Shown: positions 1 to 9,100 of the stretch, piece after piece
How positions within the stretch are numbered: the stretch's first letter is position 1
How the letters are laid out: each line of letters opens with the position of its first letter
Program-made: the position numbers and the translations under genes
The notes under the pieces: model-generated
Told to the model about the DNA's origin: nothing
Databases searched by the model: none
The model's input: only the letters and a program-made list of their open reading frames with translations
Source of the DNA: Hallerella porci
GTDB lineage: Bacteria > Fibrobacterota > Fibrobacteria > Fibrobacterales > Fibrobacteraceae
Reading direction: 5' to 3'
DNA: 56,330 bases
NCBI RefSeq assembly: GCF_003148885.1
Contig: NZ_QGHD01000014.1
Coordinates: forward strand, 1 to 56,330

Positions 1-43
1 ATCATATTTTAGAAAACCTTGCAATATTTTCACAGGGTAGAAA

Positions 44-700
44 TCAGTTTTTCCCAATAGTTATGCGGGCTGGGCGGGATTTTAAGGGACGACTAAATAC
101 TATTTGATATTCTGGAGATGGTTCATAATAGGCATTTTCTTCATTGCCAACATCAATATGCCAATTAGGTATATCTTCTAAAATTTTTTCAAATTTTTCT
201 TTTGGTGGTAAATCCAAATTAAATCGTTGCCGCCACATTCTCTCTACAACCCCAAAATCCGCAGATTTGTCTTTTGGAGTATTAGAATCTAGTGTTCTTG
301 TATAAATATGATAGGGAAGAACCTTTTCATACTGCTTTGTAAGGTAAAAAGGTTTCAAAGAACATTCATAAACAATAAGTACATCAATCTCTTTTTCACC
401 AAAAATAAATGTTCTCAGTTCAATTTCAGGACGGGCATCGGCAAACTGAAGGTTACGCAACAAATCAATATAATCAGCCTGAGTCTTCCTTTCTTTAGGC
501 AACCCTTTTATTTCGCAACCACTTTTTGGATCAGAAACGCCCATAATGATGTACTTGTCACAACCGCTTAGGGAATTTGCCATGCATAAGACATCGTGCA
601 CAAAATCACCATTAATAGAATAGGCACATTCCTTAAAATCCCAATAAAGACCTTCCCGGCATGATTGTATCAATTGAAATACTTTATCTAACAAAGACAT
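44..700 (-). CDS. AlbA/Schlafen-type putative DNA-binding protein, accessory gene of the hsd island
   Basis: A 218-residue protein whose first 70 residues fit the AlbA_2 (Schlafen AlbA) fold: the WDFKE segment near residue 20, then a helix with CMANSLSG and the strand YIIMGVSD. In this family the domain is thought to bind nucleic acid or nucleotide. The second half (about 110-218) is not recognised; it contains a VYECSLKPFYL segment and a charged C-terminus. It is the last gene of the minus-strand hsd operon, starting 2 bases after the stop of the two-TM gene, so it is very likely co-transcribed. No strong Shine-Dalgarno is visible before the ATG, which fits translational coupling. The gene is clearly more AT-rich than hsdM or hsdR. 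It is not a standard type I restriction subunit, and a regulatory or accessory defence role is inference. Confidence 0.7.
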   Translation of the reverse strand: MSLLDKVFQLIQSCREGLYWDFKECAYSINGDFVHDVLCMANSLSGCDKYIIMGVSDPKSGCEIKGLPKERKTQADYIDLLRNLQFADARPEIELRTFIFGEKEIDVLIVYECSLKPFYLTKQYEKVLPYHIYTRTLDSNTPKDKSADFGVVERMWRQRFNLDLPPKEKFEKILEDIPNWHIDVGNEENAYYEPSPEYQIVFSRPLKSRPARITIGKN

Positions 701-702
701 TT

Positions 703-1248
703 TTAAGCATCCGAATTACCATCTTCCAAGGCAACATCATAAAACTTTCTTTCAATTATGTTCAGATAAGCATTAACATCTATTTTTGTACTCTCATCAG
801 TTTTTTCCATTTTTTTTGCAAAAAATCTTAAAACAAAACCAGATATTAAACCTATCGCCATAACAACTATTGTTATTACCAACTCGAATATTTTATCTTT
901 TTGACAAAAAGAAATTAGAGTGACGAAAGCAGATCCTGCCACACTAAACGCAGCAAATGACCAATTTTGGAGATCATTGCAACTGCATGAAATTTTCTTT
1001 ATTTTATTTTTCATATAATGGAATTCGTCTAAAGACATTGTCAATCCATCAATACTTCTATTTTTGGGAATGTTTATTGTTGTTCCCAAACTATATACGC
1101 TAGCCTTATCCTTAGGATTTGTTTTTGAGACCTCTTCCGTTTTAGGCGGTATTTCCTGCGCTTTATCTGGTTCTGGGGGTTGAATGCTTTTTGTGCCTTG
1201 ATCCAAGGTGTTTTCAGCTTGCGGAGTCGGGTTATACGGTTTGTTCAT
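703..1248 (-). CDS. Two-TM membrane protein with proline-rich N-terminus, accessory gene of the hsd island
   Basis: A 181-residue protein of unknown function. I chose the ATG at 1248 over the upstream ATGs because AAGGAG lies 6 bases before it. Residues 1-60 are polar and rich in Pro, Lys and Glu and are probably disordered. A helix around residues 85-105 contains two close cysteines. It is followed by a transmembrane hairpin (about 100-120 and 126-148) and a charged C-terminal helix. This order (helix, two TM, cytosolic helix) resembles the topology of SLATT-type two-TM effector proteins, but I see no diagnostic motif, so this is only a comparison. The start overlaps the preceding zinc-ribbon gene by 17 bases and the stop is 2 bases from the next gene, so it belongs to the same operon. 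AT-rich. Confidence 0.65.
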   Translation of the reverse strand: MNKPYNPTPQAENTLDQGTKSIQPPEPDKAQEIPPKTEEVSKTNPKDKASVYSLGTTINIPKNRSIDGLTMSLDEFHYMKNKIKKISCSCNDLQNWSFAAFSVAGSAFVTLISFCQKDKIFELVITIVVMAIGLISGFVLRFFAKKMEKTDESTKIDVNAYLNIIERKFYDVALEDGNSDA

Positions 1249-1519
1249 TTCCGTCTCCTTTTTCATCATTCTGTTTGTTTTTTACCAAGCCATTTACAAT
1301 AGCATTGAATAATATCGTATAGCCACAATTGCGACACATTATTGGCACAACGGGAATTATAGATCCATTTCCTAGAACTAAGTTTCCACCTTGAAATTCT
1401 CTCAATTCATAGGCACCCTCTTCAATTTGCCAATTTTTTGCACGACAAATAGGGCACGTTTTATCCTGCCATTGGGCATTCATTTTTTTCAAAAAATCAT
1501 CCAAATTGTTCAACTTCAT
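1232..1519 (-). CDS. Small zinc-ribbon protein, accessory gene of the hsd island
   Basis: A 95-residue protein with two cysteine knuckles, CPIC at about residues 22-25 and CRNCG at about 62-66, in a typical zinc-ribbon arrangement. The strand between them is hydrophobic, and the second knuckle is followed by YTILFNA. Translation is well supported: GGAGG sits 8 bases before the ATG, inside the end of hsdS. It starts 3 bases after the hsdS stop and overlaps the following membrane-protein gene by 17 bases, so the three are probably translated together. Small zinc ribbons of this kind often bind nucleic acid or act as protein adaptors. No specific function can be read from the sequence. Confidence 0.65.
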   Translation of the reverse strand: MKLNNLDDFLKKMNAQWQDKTCPICRAKNWQIEEGAYELREFQGGNLVLGNGSIIPVVPIMCRNCGYTILFNAIVNGLVKNKQNDEKGDGNEQTV

Positions 1520-1522
1520 ATT

Positions 1523-2674
1523 TTATACCTCCATTTTTTTGGACATTAATTTAGGAAGCAAGCGATCGCGAGCGTCCTTTGACTTTTCAATAACATTTTG
1601 GCATTTGCCAATTTTATCAAAAAGCGGTTTTACACTTTTTTCAAACTTCACAAGTAAATCCTTAGGCGGGCAGTTCAGTTTCAACGCATTAATGTCTTTT
1701 GCGTATACATGCGGTTGTGCAGCACCTTTTTGCAAACTATCCAAAGACTTTTTATTTTCCTTTAGGAAGGAATATACGAAATAAATAAAAATAGTTGCAG
1801 ACGAATCTACATATGAACAATCAGAAGCCCAAATTTTCTGAAAATACATCCTTGCAAAACCCGCATTGGCACCCGAACCAGATACAGTTATAACAGGTGA
1901 TTCCGTAAATGACGCATTATGATAATATGCGGGTTCCAAACCGCCAGCAACCACAGGCACGTTTCCTTCAACAACATCGCCCTTGGTGATTACTTTCCCT
2001 CGTTTAAACTCCGCAATATCACCGATTGATCCTTTTCTCCACCCCTCTGGTAAACCATCTACGATTTTGGTGGTTTCGTGACCGGGGAAGCGGAGGTCGA
2101 TGAACCATTGTTTGTAGAGGCGCTGAGCGGCTTCTTCGAGGAGTTTTATTTGCTTCTGGTTGTTTTCTATCAGGTTGTCGTAGGCGGAAAGGATGTCTGC
2201 AATGCGTTTTTGCGTTGATAATGGAGGTAAGGAAATTTCAAGATTTTTTATCAAACCGGCATTTAGGTTAGGTTGCGCTCCGCCATTTTTCAAAGACACC
2301 AATTTATCATATAACGTGCACAAATTATAATATACAAATTCATAATCAGCTTTATTTTCATCAATAACTAAATTACAACACGCCTGATTCGTGCAAAGGG
2401 GAATTTTGTTTATCGCAACTCTTCCCGCCGTATCGCCTTGACCATACATTGCAACAATAACAGCATTTGCTGGTATCAATTTAGCACTAGAATTCTCAAG
2501 TCCCTTTTTTGAGATTTGATTATTTGTTTCATAAATACGACAGTAGTTTACTTCTTGAGTTTTCAACCATGGAATTTCTTTAGGTGAATAATAATCAGCC
2601 TTGGATGTCAACGGAGTTCCACCTGATGCAACCCATGCACATATATCGCCTAATTTCACTTTTTCCCAAGCCAT
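1523..2674 (-). CDS. hsdS: Type I restriction-modification specificity subunit HsdS
   Basis: The 383-residue specificity subunit recognises the two halves of the target site and docks HsdM and HsdR. It shows the usual layout: a first target-recognition domain (WEKVKLGDIC, then GGTPL), a conserved central helix (LPPLSTQKRIADILS to YKQWFIDLRFP, about residues 150-200), a second recognition domain starting near LPEGWRKGSIGD, and a C-terminal helix ending in RDRLLPKLMS. The ATG at 2674 is preceded by AAGG at 10 bases; a TTG at 2680 is an alternative start. The central conserved part (about 2070-2210) is visibly GC-richer than both recognition domains, as expected if those domains are exchanged by recombination. 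It follows hsdM by about 50 bases. Confidence 0.93.
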   Translation of the reverse strand: MAWEKVKLGDICAWVASGGTPLTSKADYYSPKEIPWLKTQEVNYCRIYETNNQISKKGLENSSAKLIPANAVIVAMYGQGDTAGRVAINKIPLCTNQACCNLVIDENKADYEFVYYNLCTLYDKLVSLKNGGAQPNLNAGLIKNLEISLPPLSTQKRIADILSAYDNLIENNQKQIKLLEEAAQRLYKQWFIDLRFPGHETTKIVDGLPEGWRKGSIGDIAEFKRGKVITKGDVVEGNVPVVAGGLEPAYYHNASFTESPVITVSGSGANAGFARMYFQKIWASDCSYVDSSATIFIYFVYSFLKENKKSLDSLQKGAAQPHVYAKDINALKLNCPPKDLLVKFEKSVKPLFDKIGKCQNVIEKSKDARDRLLPKLMSKKMEV

Positions 2675-2723
2675 TAGCAAACACCCTTCCTAGCTACTAA
2701 CCACCAATCACTAACCACTCCTA

Positions 2724-4598
2724 TCACAGTCCCATCTCCTTCATGTTCTTCGAGATGGTTTTCATGAGGGCGTTGCTTTCGTCCTGGAGTTTCAGGAGTT
2801 CCTGGTGGATTTCGGTCATGCGTTCGGCAAAATCCACGCCGTCGTCTTCTACGGGGGCGACACCTACATAGGCGCCGGGGGTCAGGCTGTAATTCTTTTC
2901 GGCGATTTCGGCACGGGTGGCAATCTTGCAGAGCCCAAGAATATCCTTGTACTTACCGTCACCGAATTTTTCGTAGAGCCAGTCGGCTTCCTTGGCGACT
3001 CCGATGATTTCGTCGAGTTCCGCGAGGCGGGCATCCCATCCTTCCTGGCTTTTCTTCTTGCTCTTTTTGTCGGCGGATTCTACGGCGGTTTTCGCCTGTG
3101 CGCGGAGCGTTTCGCGGTGTTCCTTGAGTTCCGCGAATATTTTTGCAATCTTTGCGGACTTGCGGAGAATCTTTTCGAGTTGTTTGTCTTCGGTGGTGTC
3201 GGCGTAGGCAAGCAAGGCGTTGCGGTATTCCACAAGCAAGTATTCATACTTGTCCGTTTCGCCGCGGTAGAGCCAAACGATGGCGTTCAAGTTCTTGAGT
3301 TGCCATTCGTTCCATTCGTTCAAGGTGCGGTCCACAACGGTGTAATAGTTGCGGGCATCGATGAACAGGACCTTGTCCTGAATTTTCTTCTTTTTGCCCT
3401 TGTCAAAGAACCACAGGGTGCACGGCAGGCTCTTGGTATAAAAGAAGTTGTTGCCCACGCTTATCATGCAATCCACATGCCCCGTAGCCACCAGCTTTTC
3501 GCGGATGTCCTTGTCCTTGCTCTGGCTGTCTGTCGCAGAGGCTGCCATCACAAAGCCCGCACGGCCCTTTTCGTTCAGGTAGCTGTAGAAGTAAGAAATC
3601 CAGAGGTAGTTGCCGTTGCCGATTTCCTTGTCCTTGTTTACCGCAGGGAGCCCGAAGGGGAGTCGCCCGGCATTCTGGCAGCTTTCCGCCTTTACCTTGT
3701 CCACGTTAAAGGGAGGGTTCGCCATCACGTAATCGCACTGGCCTTCCAGATTATGGGCGTCGTGATAAAAAGAGTTCGCCTCGTCGCCCGATTTTACAAC
3801 TCCGGTAAGCCCGTGCACCGCCATATTCATCTGGCAAAGCTGGGCGTTGTATTCCACCTTTTCTTGACCATAAAAGGTCATGGTTTCGTTGCTCGCCATG
3901 CCGGCGGCATTCACAAAGTCGCCCGTCTGCACGAACATTCCGCCCGATCCGCAAGCGGGGTCCAGCAAAACACCATGCGTGGGTTCCAACACGTTCACAA
4001 TCATTTTCACCAGGGACTTTGGCGTAAAGAAAACGCCGTCGTCGCTAGCGATGTTCTTGGCAAACTTGCTGAGGAAGTATTCGTAGATGCGACCCATCAC
4101 ATCGCCGCCCACATCATCGAGGGCATTGTTGTTGAAGGTGCGCAAAAGTTCGGCAAGCAGTTCGTCCTTGAAATCGGTGTAGGTCTTGGGCAATACGCCT
4201 TTCAGCTTTTCACTCTGGGCTTCGACAAGTTCCATGGCGTTGTTCACGACTTCGCCAAGGCTGTTGAGGGGCTGGCCGTGCACGTTCTTGAGTTTTGCCG
4301 ATGCAATATTTGCAGGCAAGTTCACGAGGTAATCAAATTGCGCTTCTTTCGGGAGGAACAACGCACTCTTGGACGCAAAATCGCTAGGTTCAACAGGAAG
4401 CACGCGGCCACCGCGGCTCGGGCGGTTCTTGAGAATTTCGGTTTCGACTCTCTTGAAGCGGCCATAGGCGTAACGCAGGAACAAAAGCCCCAAAACAGGC
4501 ATGCAATACTGATTCGATGTCAACTTGGAATCGGCACGGAGCAAGTCCGCAGATTCCCACAAATCGGCTTCAAGTTTCTTTAAGCTCTTGTTATCCAT
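2724..4598 (-). CDS. hsdM: Type I restriction-modification DNA methyltransferase subunit HsdM
   Basis: An N6-adenine methyltransferase subunit of 624 residues. It has the HsdM N-terminal helical domain (LEADLWESADLLR, then YCMPVLGLLFLRYA), the S-adenosylmethionine loop DPACGSGGMF at about 213-222, and the catalytic NPPF at about 294-297. A C-terminal charged coiled coil (about 460-620) probably contacts HsdS. I chose the start at 4598 because AAGGA lies 5 bases upstream and homology begins there; an upstream ATG at 4646 would add 16 unrelated residues. This start lies inside the 3' end of the AlbA/ATPase-like gene (8-base overlap), so the two are probably translationally coupled. Complete and apparently intact. 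Confidence 0.96.
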   Translation of the reverse strand: MDNKSLKKLEADLWESADLLRADSKLTSNQYCMPVLGLLFLRYAYGRFKRVETEILKNRPSRGGRVLPVEPSDFASKSALFLPKEAQFDYLVNLPANIASAKLKNVHGQPLNSLGEVVNNAMELVEAQSEKLKGVLPKTYTDFKDELLAELLRTFNNNALDDVGGDVMGRIYEYFLSKFAKNIASDDGVFFTPKSLVKMIVNVLEPTHGVLLDPACGSGGMFVQTGDFVNAAGMASNETMTFYGQEKVEYNAQLCQMNMAVHGLTGVVKSGDEANSFYHDAHNLEGQCDYVMANPPFNVDKVKAESCQNAGRLPFGLPAVNKDKEIGNGNYLWISYFYSYLNEKGRAGFVMAASATDSQSKDKDIREKLVATGHVDCMISVGNNFFYTKSLPCTLWFFDKGKKKKIQDKVLFIDARNYYTVVDRTLNEWNEWQLKNLNAIVWLYRGETDKYEYLLVEYRNALLAYADTTEDKQLEKILRKSAKIAKIFAELKEHRETLRAQAKTAVESADKKSKKKSQEGWDARLAELDEIIGVAKEADWLYEKFGDGKYKDILGLCKIATRAEIAEKNYSLTPGAYVGVAPVEDDGVDFAERMTEIHQELLKLQDESNALMKTISKNMKEMGL

Positions 4599-6111
4599 TT
4601 TGGTCCTTGCTAGTTTCTTGATTGAGCATGTATTTCCCTTTGCCATTTCCTTGCACGGGCTTTATAACACCCAAACTAAACATTTTCTTTATAATTCCGA
4701 TTGCGGCAGTTTTGCTAACCTTAAGGGAATTGGCAACATACTTGGCTCCAAAAACCTGTTGCAACCCAACTTCGGTAATCATTGCCTTCATGTGCCTTTT
4801 CATCGTTATATTGTACGTTGAAGCGTCTACAATTTTTTCAAAGTTAAGTTTTTGCAGGTCAAAGTCAACTTTTTTCGGAGAAAAGTCACTCTTTTTGGGG
4901 TTAAAGTCAACCTTTTCCGAAGCAAAGTCAGCTTTTTTTAAAACATAACCCGAATTTCGGATAATGGCCTTCAAAATAAAGGAGTCCTGTTTGTATTCCG
5001 GCTTGGGCAGCCCCTGCGCTTCCATTTCCCGGCACATACGATCCACACCTTCGCCAAAATCCTTCACGTACTTGTAATCCTTCAAGTATTCCGCGATATG
5101 GGAATTGCGGGCAAAGTGGGAATTACGAATCTTGTTGATTTTCACTTGGCTTGGCAAATTCCCCGGAGATTCCACCACCAAATGATCATCGAACATCTTG
5201 ATTTGGATTTCGGTTCCGCGAATGGAATAATCCCTATGGGTTACCGCATTTACGACCAGTTCTGTACGCACAAATTCCGGATATTCTAGTTCGGTGGTAA
5301 AGATTCCGCCCGCAGTCAAATAGGTACGTTCCTTGATCTGCGTTTGGATGTAGGCAACCGCCTGGCGAATCTGCTCCAGAATGCGACCTTCAAAAGTCAC
5401 ATCCTTGATAACATTCATCTCGGCGCCGAACTTTTCTTCTGTACCTTCGTAACGGATAAACCTGACTCGGGCCCTCGGGAAAAACGACTGGGGTTTCTTG
5501 CCGAACAGCAAAATTGCAGCAACGCTGAGTTGCAATTCGCCCTCTTTCTCTTTTGCGAAGTTCTTATTCTGTAGCAAATATTCTCGTGGGGATTTAGAAT
5601 ATCCGATTAAGCTCAAGTATTCTTTAAGATAAGATTCCTCTATATCTTCGTAGCAGGAGTCTGGAACAAGAAAATCTTCAAAGGAACGCAACCCTTTGTC
5701 GAGGGTCAACGTCAAACGGTCATCGTAAGAAAGTAGTTTGGATTTGTCACCCACACGCATATAAACATCATGCGCCTGGTTTTCGTGAACAAAGGGGCTT
5801 GCCTCTATGTGGAATACCAGCACATGGTTCGGCTTACCTTTGGCATCAACGCATTCCACAAGTTCGTGAGCAAAAGGAACCGTCGGCGAACAAAAATCCA
5901 TCGGAACACGCAAGAGTTCATTGACATCTTTTTCACGATGGTCAACACCCTCGATGCGGCGATTTTTATCAGAAATGCCGACAACGATGATTCCCCCGTC
6001 GGCATTTGCAAAAGCGCACACATGGTTAGAAAAATCCTTCGGAGCAATGTTTACGCTCTTGCGGTCAAAAGTCTGGGATTCTTCCATAGCGAGAATATCT
6101 TCTATACGCAC
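4591..6111 (-). CDS. AlbA/Schlafen domain plus GHKL-ATPase-like regulator inside the hsd operon
   Basis: A 506-residue protein of the RecG-like or divergent-AAA_4 type (COG2865-like). Order: AlbA_2 domain (about 8-120: E11, FDRKS, then FANADGGIIVVGISD), a middle domain, a GHKL-type ATP-binding segment (about 284-320: ELVVNAVTHRDYS with the Asn of the N box, then VVESPGNLP), and a C-terminal winged helix (about 445-497). Five heptad units link the last two domains. The start is GTG at 6111, with GGAGG about 5 bases upstream. It lies between hsdR and hsdM: 13 bases after the hsdR stop, and overlapping the hsdM start by 8 bases. Such proteins recur beside restriction systems and are thought to regulate or modulate them; that role here is inference. 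Confidence 0.85.
   Translation of the reverse strand: MRIEDILAMEESQTFDRKSVNIAPKDFSNHVCAFANADGGIIVVGISDKNRRIEGVDHREKDVNELLRVPMDFCSPTVPFAHELVECVDAKGKPNHVLVFHIEASPFVHENQAHDVYMRVGDKSKLLSYDDRLTLTLDKGLRSFEDFLVPDSCYEDIEESYLKEYLSLIGYSKSPREYLLQNKNFAKEKEGELQLSVAAILLFGKKPQSFFPRARVRFIRYEGTEEKFGAEMNVIKDVTFEGRILEQIRQAVAYIQTQIKERTYLTAGGIFTTELEYPEFVRTELVVNAVTHRDYSIRGTEIQIKMFDDHLVVESPGNLPSQVKINKIRNSHFARNSHIAEYLKDYKYVKDFGEGVDRMCREMEAQGLPKPEYKQDSFILKAIIRNSGYVLKKADFASEKVDFNPKKSDFSPKKVDFDLQKLNFEKIVDASTYNITMKRHMKAMITEVGLQQVFGAKYVANSLKVSKTAAIGIIKKMFSLGVIKPVQGNGKGKYMLNQETSKDQNG
4831..4935 (-). repeat. Five tandem 21-bp (heptad) repeats in the AlbA/ATPase-like gene
   Basis: Residues 393-427 of the encoded protein form five consecutive seven-residue units with the pattern K-x-D-F-x-x-K/E (KADFASE, KVDFNPK, KSDFSPK, KVDFDLQ, KLNFEKI). 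The DNA shows a matching 21-bp period. The units join the ATP-binding region to the winged-helix end. Because the period is a multiple of three, gain or loss of units would change linker length without breaking the frame. Confidence 0.8.
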
Positions 6112-6124
6112 TGGGCCTCCAGAT

Positions 6125-9100
6125 TTATGCTACTCTATAATGGGTGTAAACGTATTCGTAAACGCGGGCGCGATACATGTTGATGGCCACGTCGTCGTAA
6201 CTTTCGGGCAGCTCTTTCCAGAGCGTGTCGCGAATGAGGGTGTCCACAGCGGCCTTGGTTTCTTGCTTGTCGGTCCAGTGATCCAGACTGACAATTTTCG
6301 CCTTTATCTTTTCGAGCAATTCTACGGCAACAGATTTTAACTTCTTGATGTCCTGCTTGCTCAAGTTGTCCTTGAAAAGCAAGTCATACATGGAGAGTTC
6401 TTCGTCGTTCTTGAAACCTTCACGGACAAAGCGCTGTTGCTCGGAATCCATGGACGACGCCAAATCCATCAAGTCCATAAAGGTCTTTTCGATGGTCGCA
6501 CGGTCCTGTTCGCTATTGTAGGCGTTGATGATTTCTTGATAACGCTCGTAAAAATTGATTCTACCAGCGTTGGTCGCCAACAGCAAAGAAAGTCGCTCCT
6601 TTAACAGTTCTTCCAAATCGCGGAGCAAAAGGTTTTTATGCTTTGCCTTGGCAAATTCCCGACCGAGCAATTCAAAATCAATCTTGCTGATGTCGAACTG
6701 CTTGGGGTTCTTTTTACCGCCTACGTCCATCTGAACGTATTCGTTCACAATCTTGTTCAGTTCCACCATCAAATCCACATTGGTCACATGACGGCGTTTT
6801 GCCTTCAGGTTGCGGGCGACCGCGTCAATCGCGTTTATCTTGGCGCGATTCTCGGCTGTGACGTCTTCGCGGTTCGTGTAGCGTACCAGGCGAGAAAGTT
6901 CGGCGGCGTATGTGGAGAAGGTCTTCTTGTTTTCTGCCGAAGAACAGACTGCATTTGCCGTGTCTTGAATCGCGGCAATCTTATCAAAGCCCTTGGATTC
7001 AACAACCTTTGCAAGGGGAGCGTTGAGGCCACCCAAAAATGCTTCCGTTTTTGCAATAATTTCGATAATGCGATTCAGCAATTCCGACTTGTCGATTGTC
7101 GGGTCGGCACGCCCGCCGCTCACATTGTTCGTATAATCGGCGAGAGCCTTGCGCAATGCCTTCACGATGCCCGCATAATCTACAATCAGGCCGTTGCTCT
7201 TGCCCTCGTTCACACGGTTCGCACGGGCAATCGTCTGCATCAGCGTGTGAGCCTTCAACAGTTTATCCAAGTAAAGGCAACTGAGGCACTTGACATCGAA
7301 ACCGGTGAGCCACATGGCACAAACGAACACAACGCGGAATTTATTTTTGGGGTCCTTGAATTCCTTGTCCAGTTCCCGCTTTTCCATCTTGGTGCGGTGC
7401 GGAGTAATGTCCAAGCCCCACTTGGCAAAAGTCTGCTGTTCGTTCTGTTCTTGGCTTACGACGACCGCCATTTCCGTTTCGCGCATCCACTGGATTTTGC
7501 GCTCCAGTTCCTGGGCTTCTTGCTGGGTTGCAATTTTCAACTGCTTTTCGAGAGCTACGATTTCTTCGGCCCAATATTCCTGAACGAAATTGTACATGCG
7601 GACGCAAGTCACCTTGTTCAGGCAAACAAACATCGCCTTGCCGCTAGTCCAAAGGTCTGAATAATGATGTGCAAAATCTTTTGCAACCAAGCGCAATCGC
7701 GGCTCTGCCGTAAGCAGGTGGTATTCCTTGGCAAAATCCTTTTCCAATTTTTCTTGCTGTTCCGGGTCAAGGTCTGCGGCTTCAATCGCATTGAGAATCT
7801 TGTCCGTAATTTCAGGATTCTTGAGTTCCTTGATTTTGTCGGCACGATTTTCGTAATAGAGCGGAACTGTCGCACCATCTTCTACGGCTCGCTTGAAATC
7901 GTAAATAGAAATGTAGCCGCCGAAAGTTCTTTCGGTAATGTTGTCATCTTTCAAGAGCGGAGTGCCCGTAAAGCCGATACGCGAAGCCGTCGGAAGCAAG
8001 GCACACATGTTGTCTGCAAAAATTCCGTTCTGGCTACGGTGCGCTTCGTCGGACATCACTAAAATATCGTGATCCGGATAAATCGGGGTCAAATCTTTCT
8101 TGTTGAACTTTTGAATCAGCGTAAAGATGAAACTCGGGTTGCCCTTGAGTTTTGCGACAAGGTCGTTCCCGCTCGTGGCAATGAACTTGGATGCTTTTAC
8201 CTTGCCGAGCATTCCGCAATTTTCAAACGTATCGCTAATCTGCTTGTTCAGTTCGTCACGGTCCGTAAGGATGACGATTGTGGGCGAACCTTTTGCACAA
8301 CGGCGAATCTTCTGCGATAAGAATAACATTGAGTAGCTTTTGCCGCTCCCTTGCGTATGCCAGAAAACGCCCAGCTTGCCATTGCGAAGTTTGCGGTCTT
8401 CGTATGCTTTGAATGCCTCGTTTACGCCCAAATACTGGTGGTTGCGGGCGAGAATCTTGACCGTATTTCCATCGGAATGATCGTAAAGAATGAAATTCGC
8501 CAACAGGTCAAGGAATGTTTCTTTTTTGCAAATCCCGCGAAGCATCGTCTGGAGCGCAACGGAACCCGCATCGGATTCCTTGAGGCGTTTCCATTCGTGG
8601 AAAAAGTCATACTTACTGCCAAGCGTGCCGACTTTCGCTTCTACCCCATTAGAAAGCATCAAAAATGCGTTGTAATAGAAAAGTTGCGGAATCGTCGAAA
8701 GGTAATCCGTGTAGTTGTCATCGTAGGCGTTTTGCACAGCGACATCGTTACGCTTGAGTTCCACAAACAAAAGCGGGATGCCATTGACAAAGCCGACTAT
8801 ATCGGTACGGCGGCGATAAATTTCGCCGTGAATTTTCATCTCCTTGACGGCGAGAAAATCGTTATTCTCCAGATTCAAAAAATCAATGACGAGAGCCCGC
8901 TTGACATCCGAAGTTCCATCAGGTTTCTTGTAAGAGACAGGAATGCCATCGCGAATAAAGCCGTACTTTTCTTCGTTGATTTGAAGCAGCGAAGACGTGC
9001 TGAGGGTTGCCGTGAACTTTTGTACGGCTTCGTCAATTTGCGTAGGCGTTATCCACGGATTCAGCTTCTGAAGTGCTTCGCGAAAATACCGATGCAACAA

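Noticed and set aside
2805-4583. 592-codon open frame on the plus strand opposite hsdM
   Set aside because: It mirrors a convincing HsdM gene with all catalytic motifs. The translated sequence has low-complexity, shadow-like composition and no start context.
4831-4935. Regulatory direct repeats upstream of hsdM
   Set aside because: The 21-bp period encodes heptads in frame within the upstream gene, so a coding explanation is sufficient.
6638-7660. 340-codon open frame on the plus strand opposite hsdR
   Set aside because: It lies entirely inside HsdR, and its translation resembles no protein and reflects the codon bias of the other strand.
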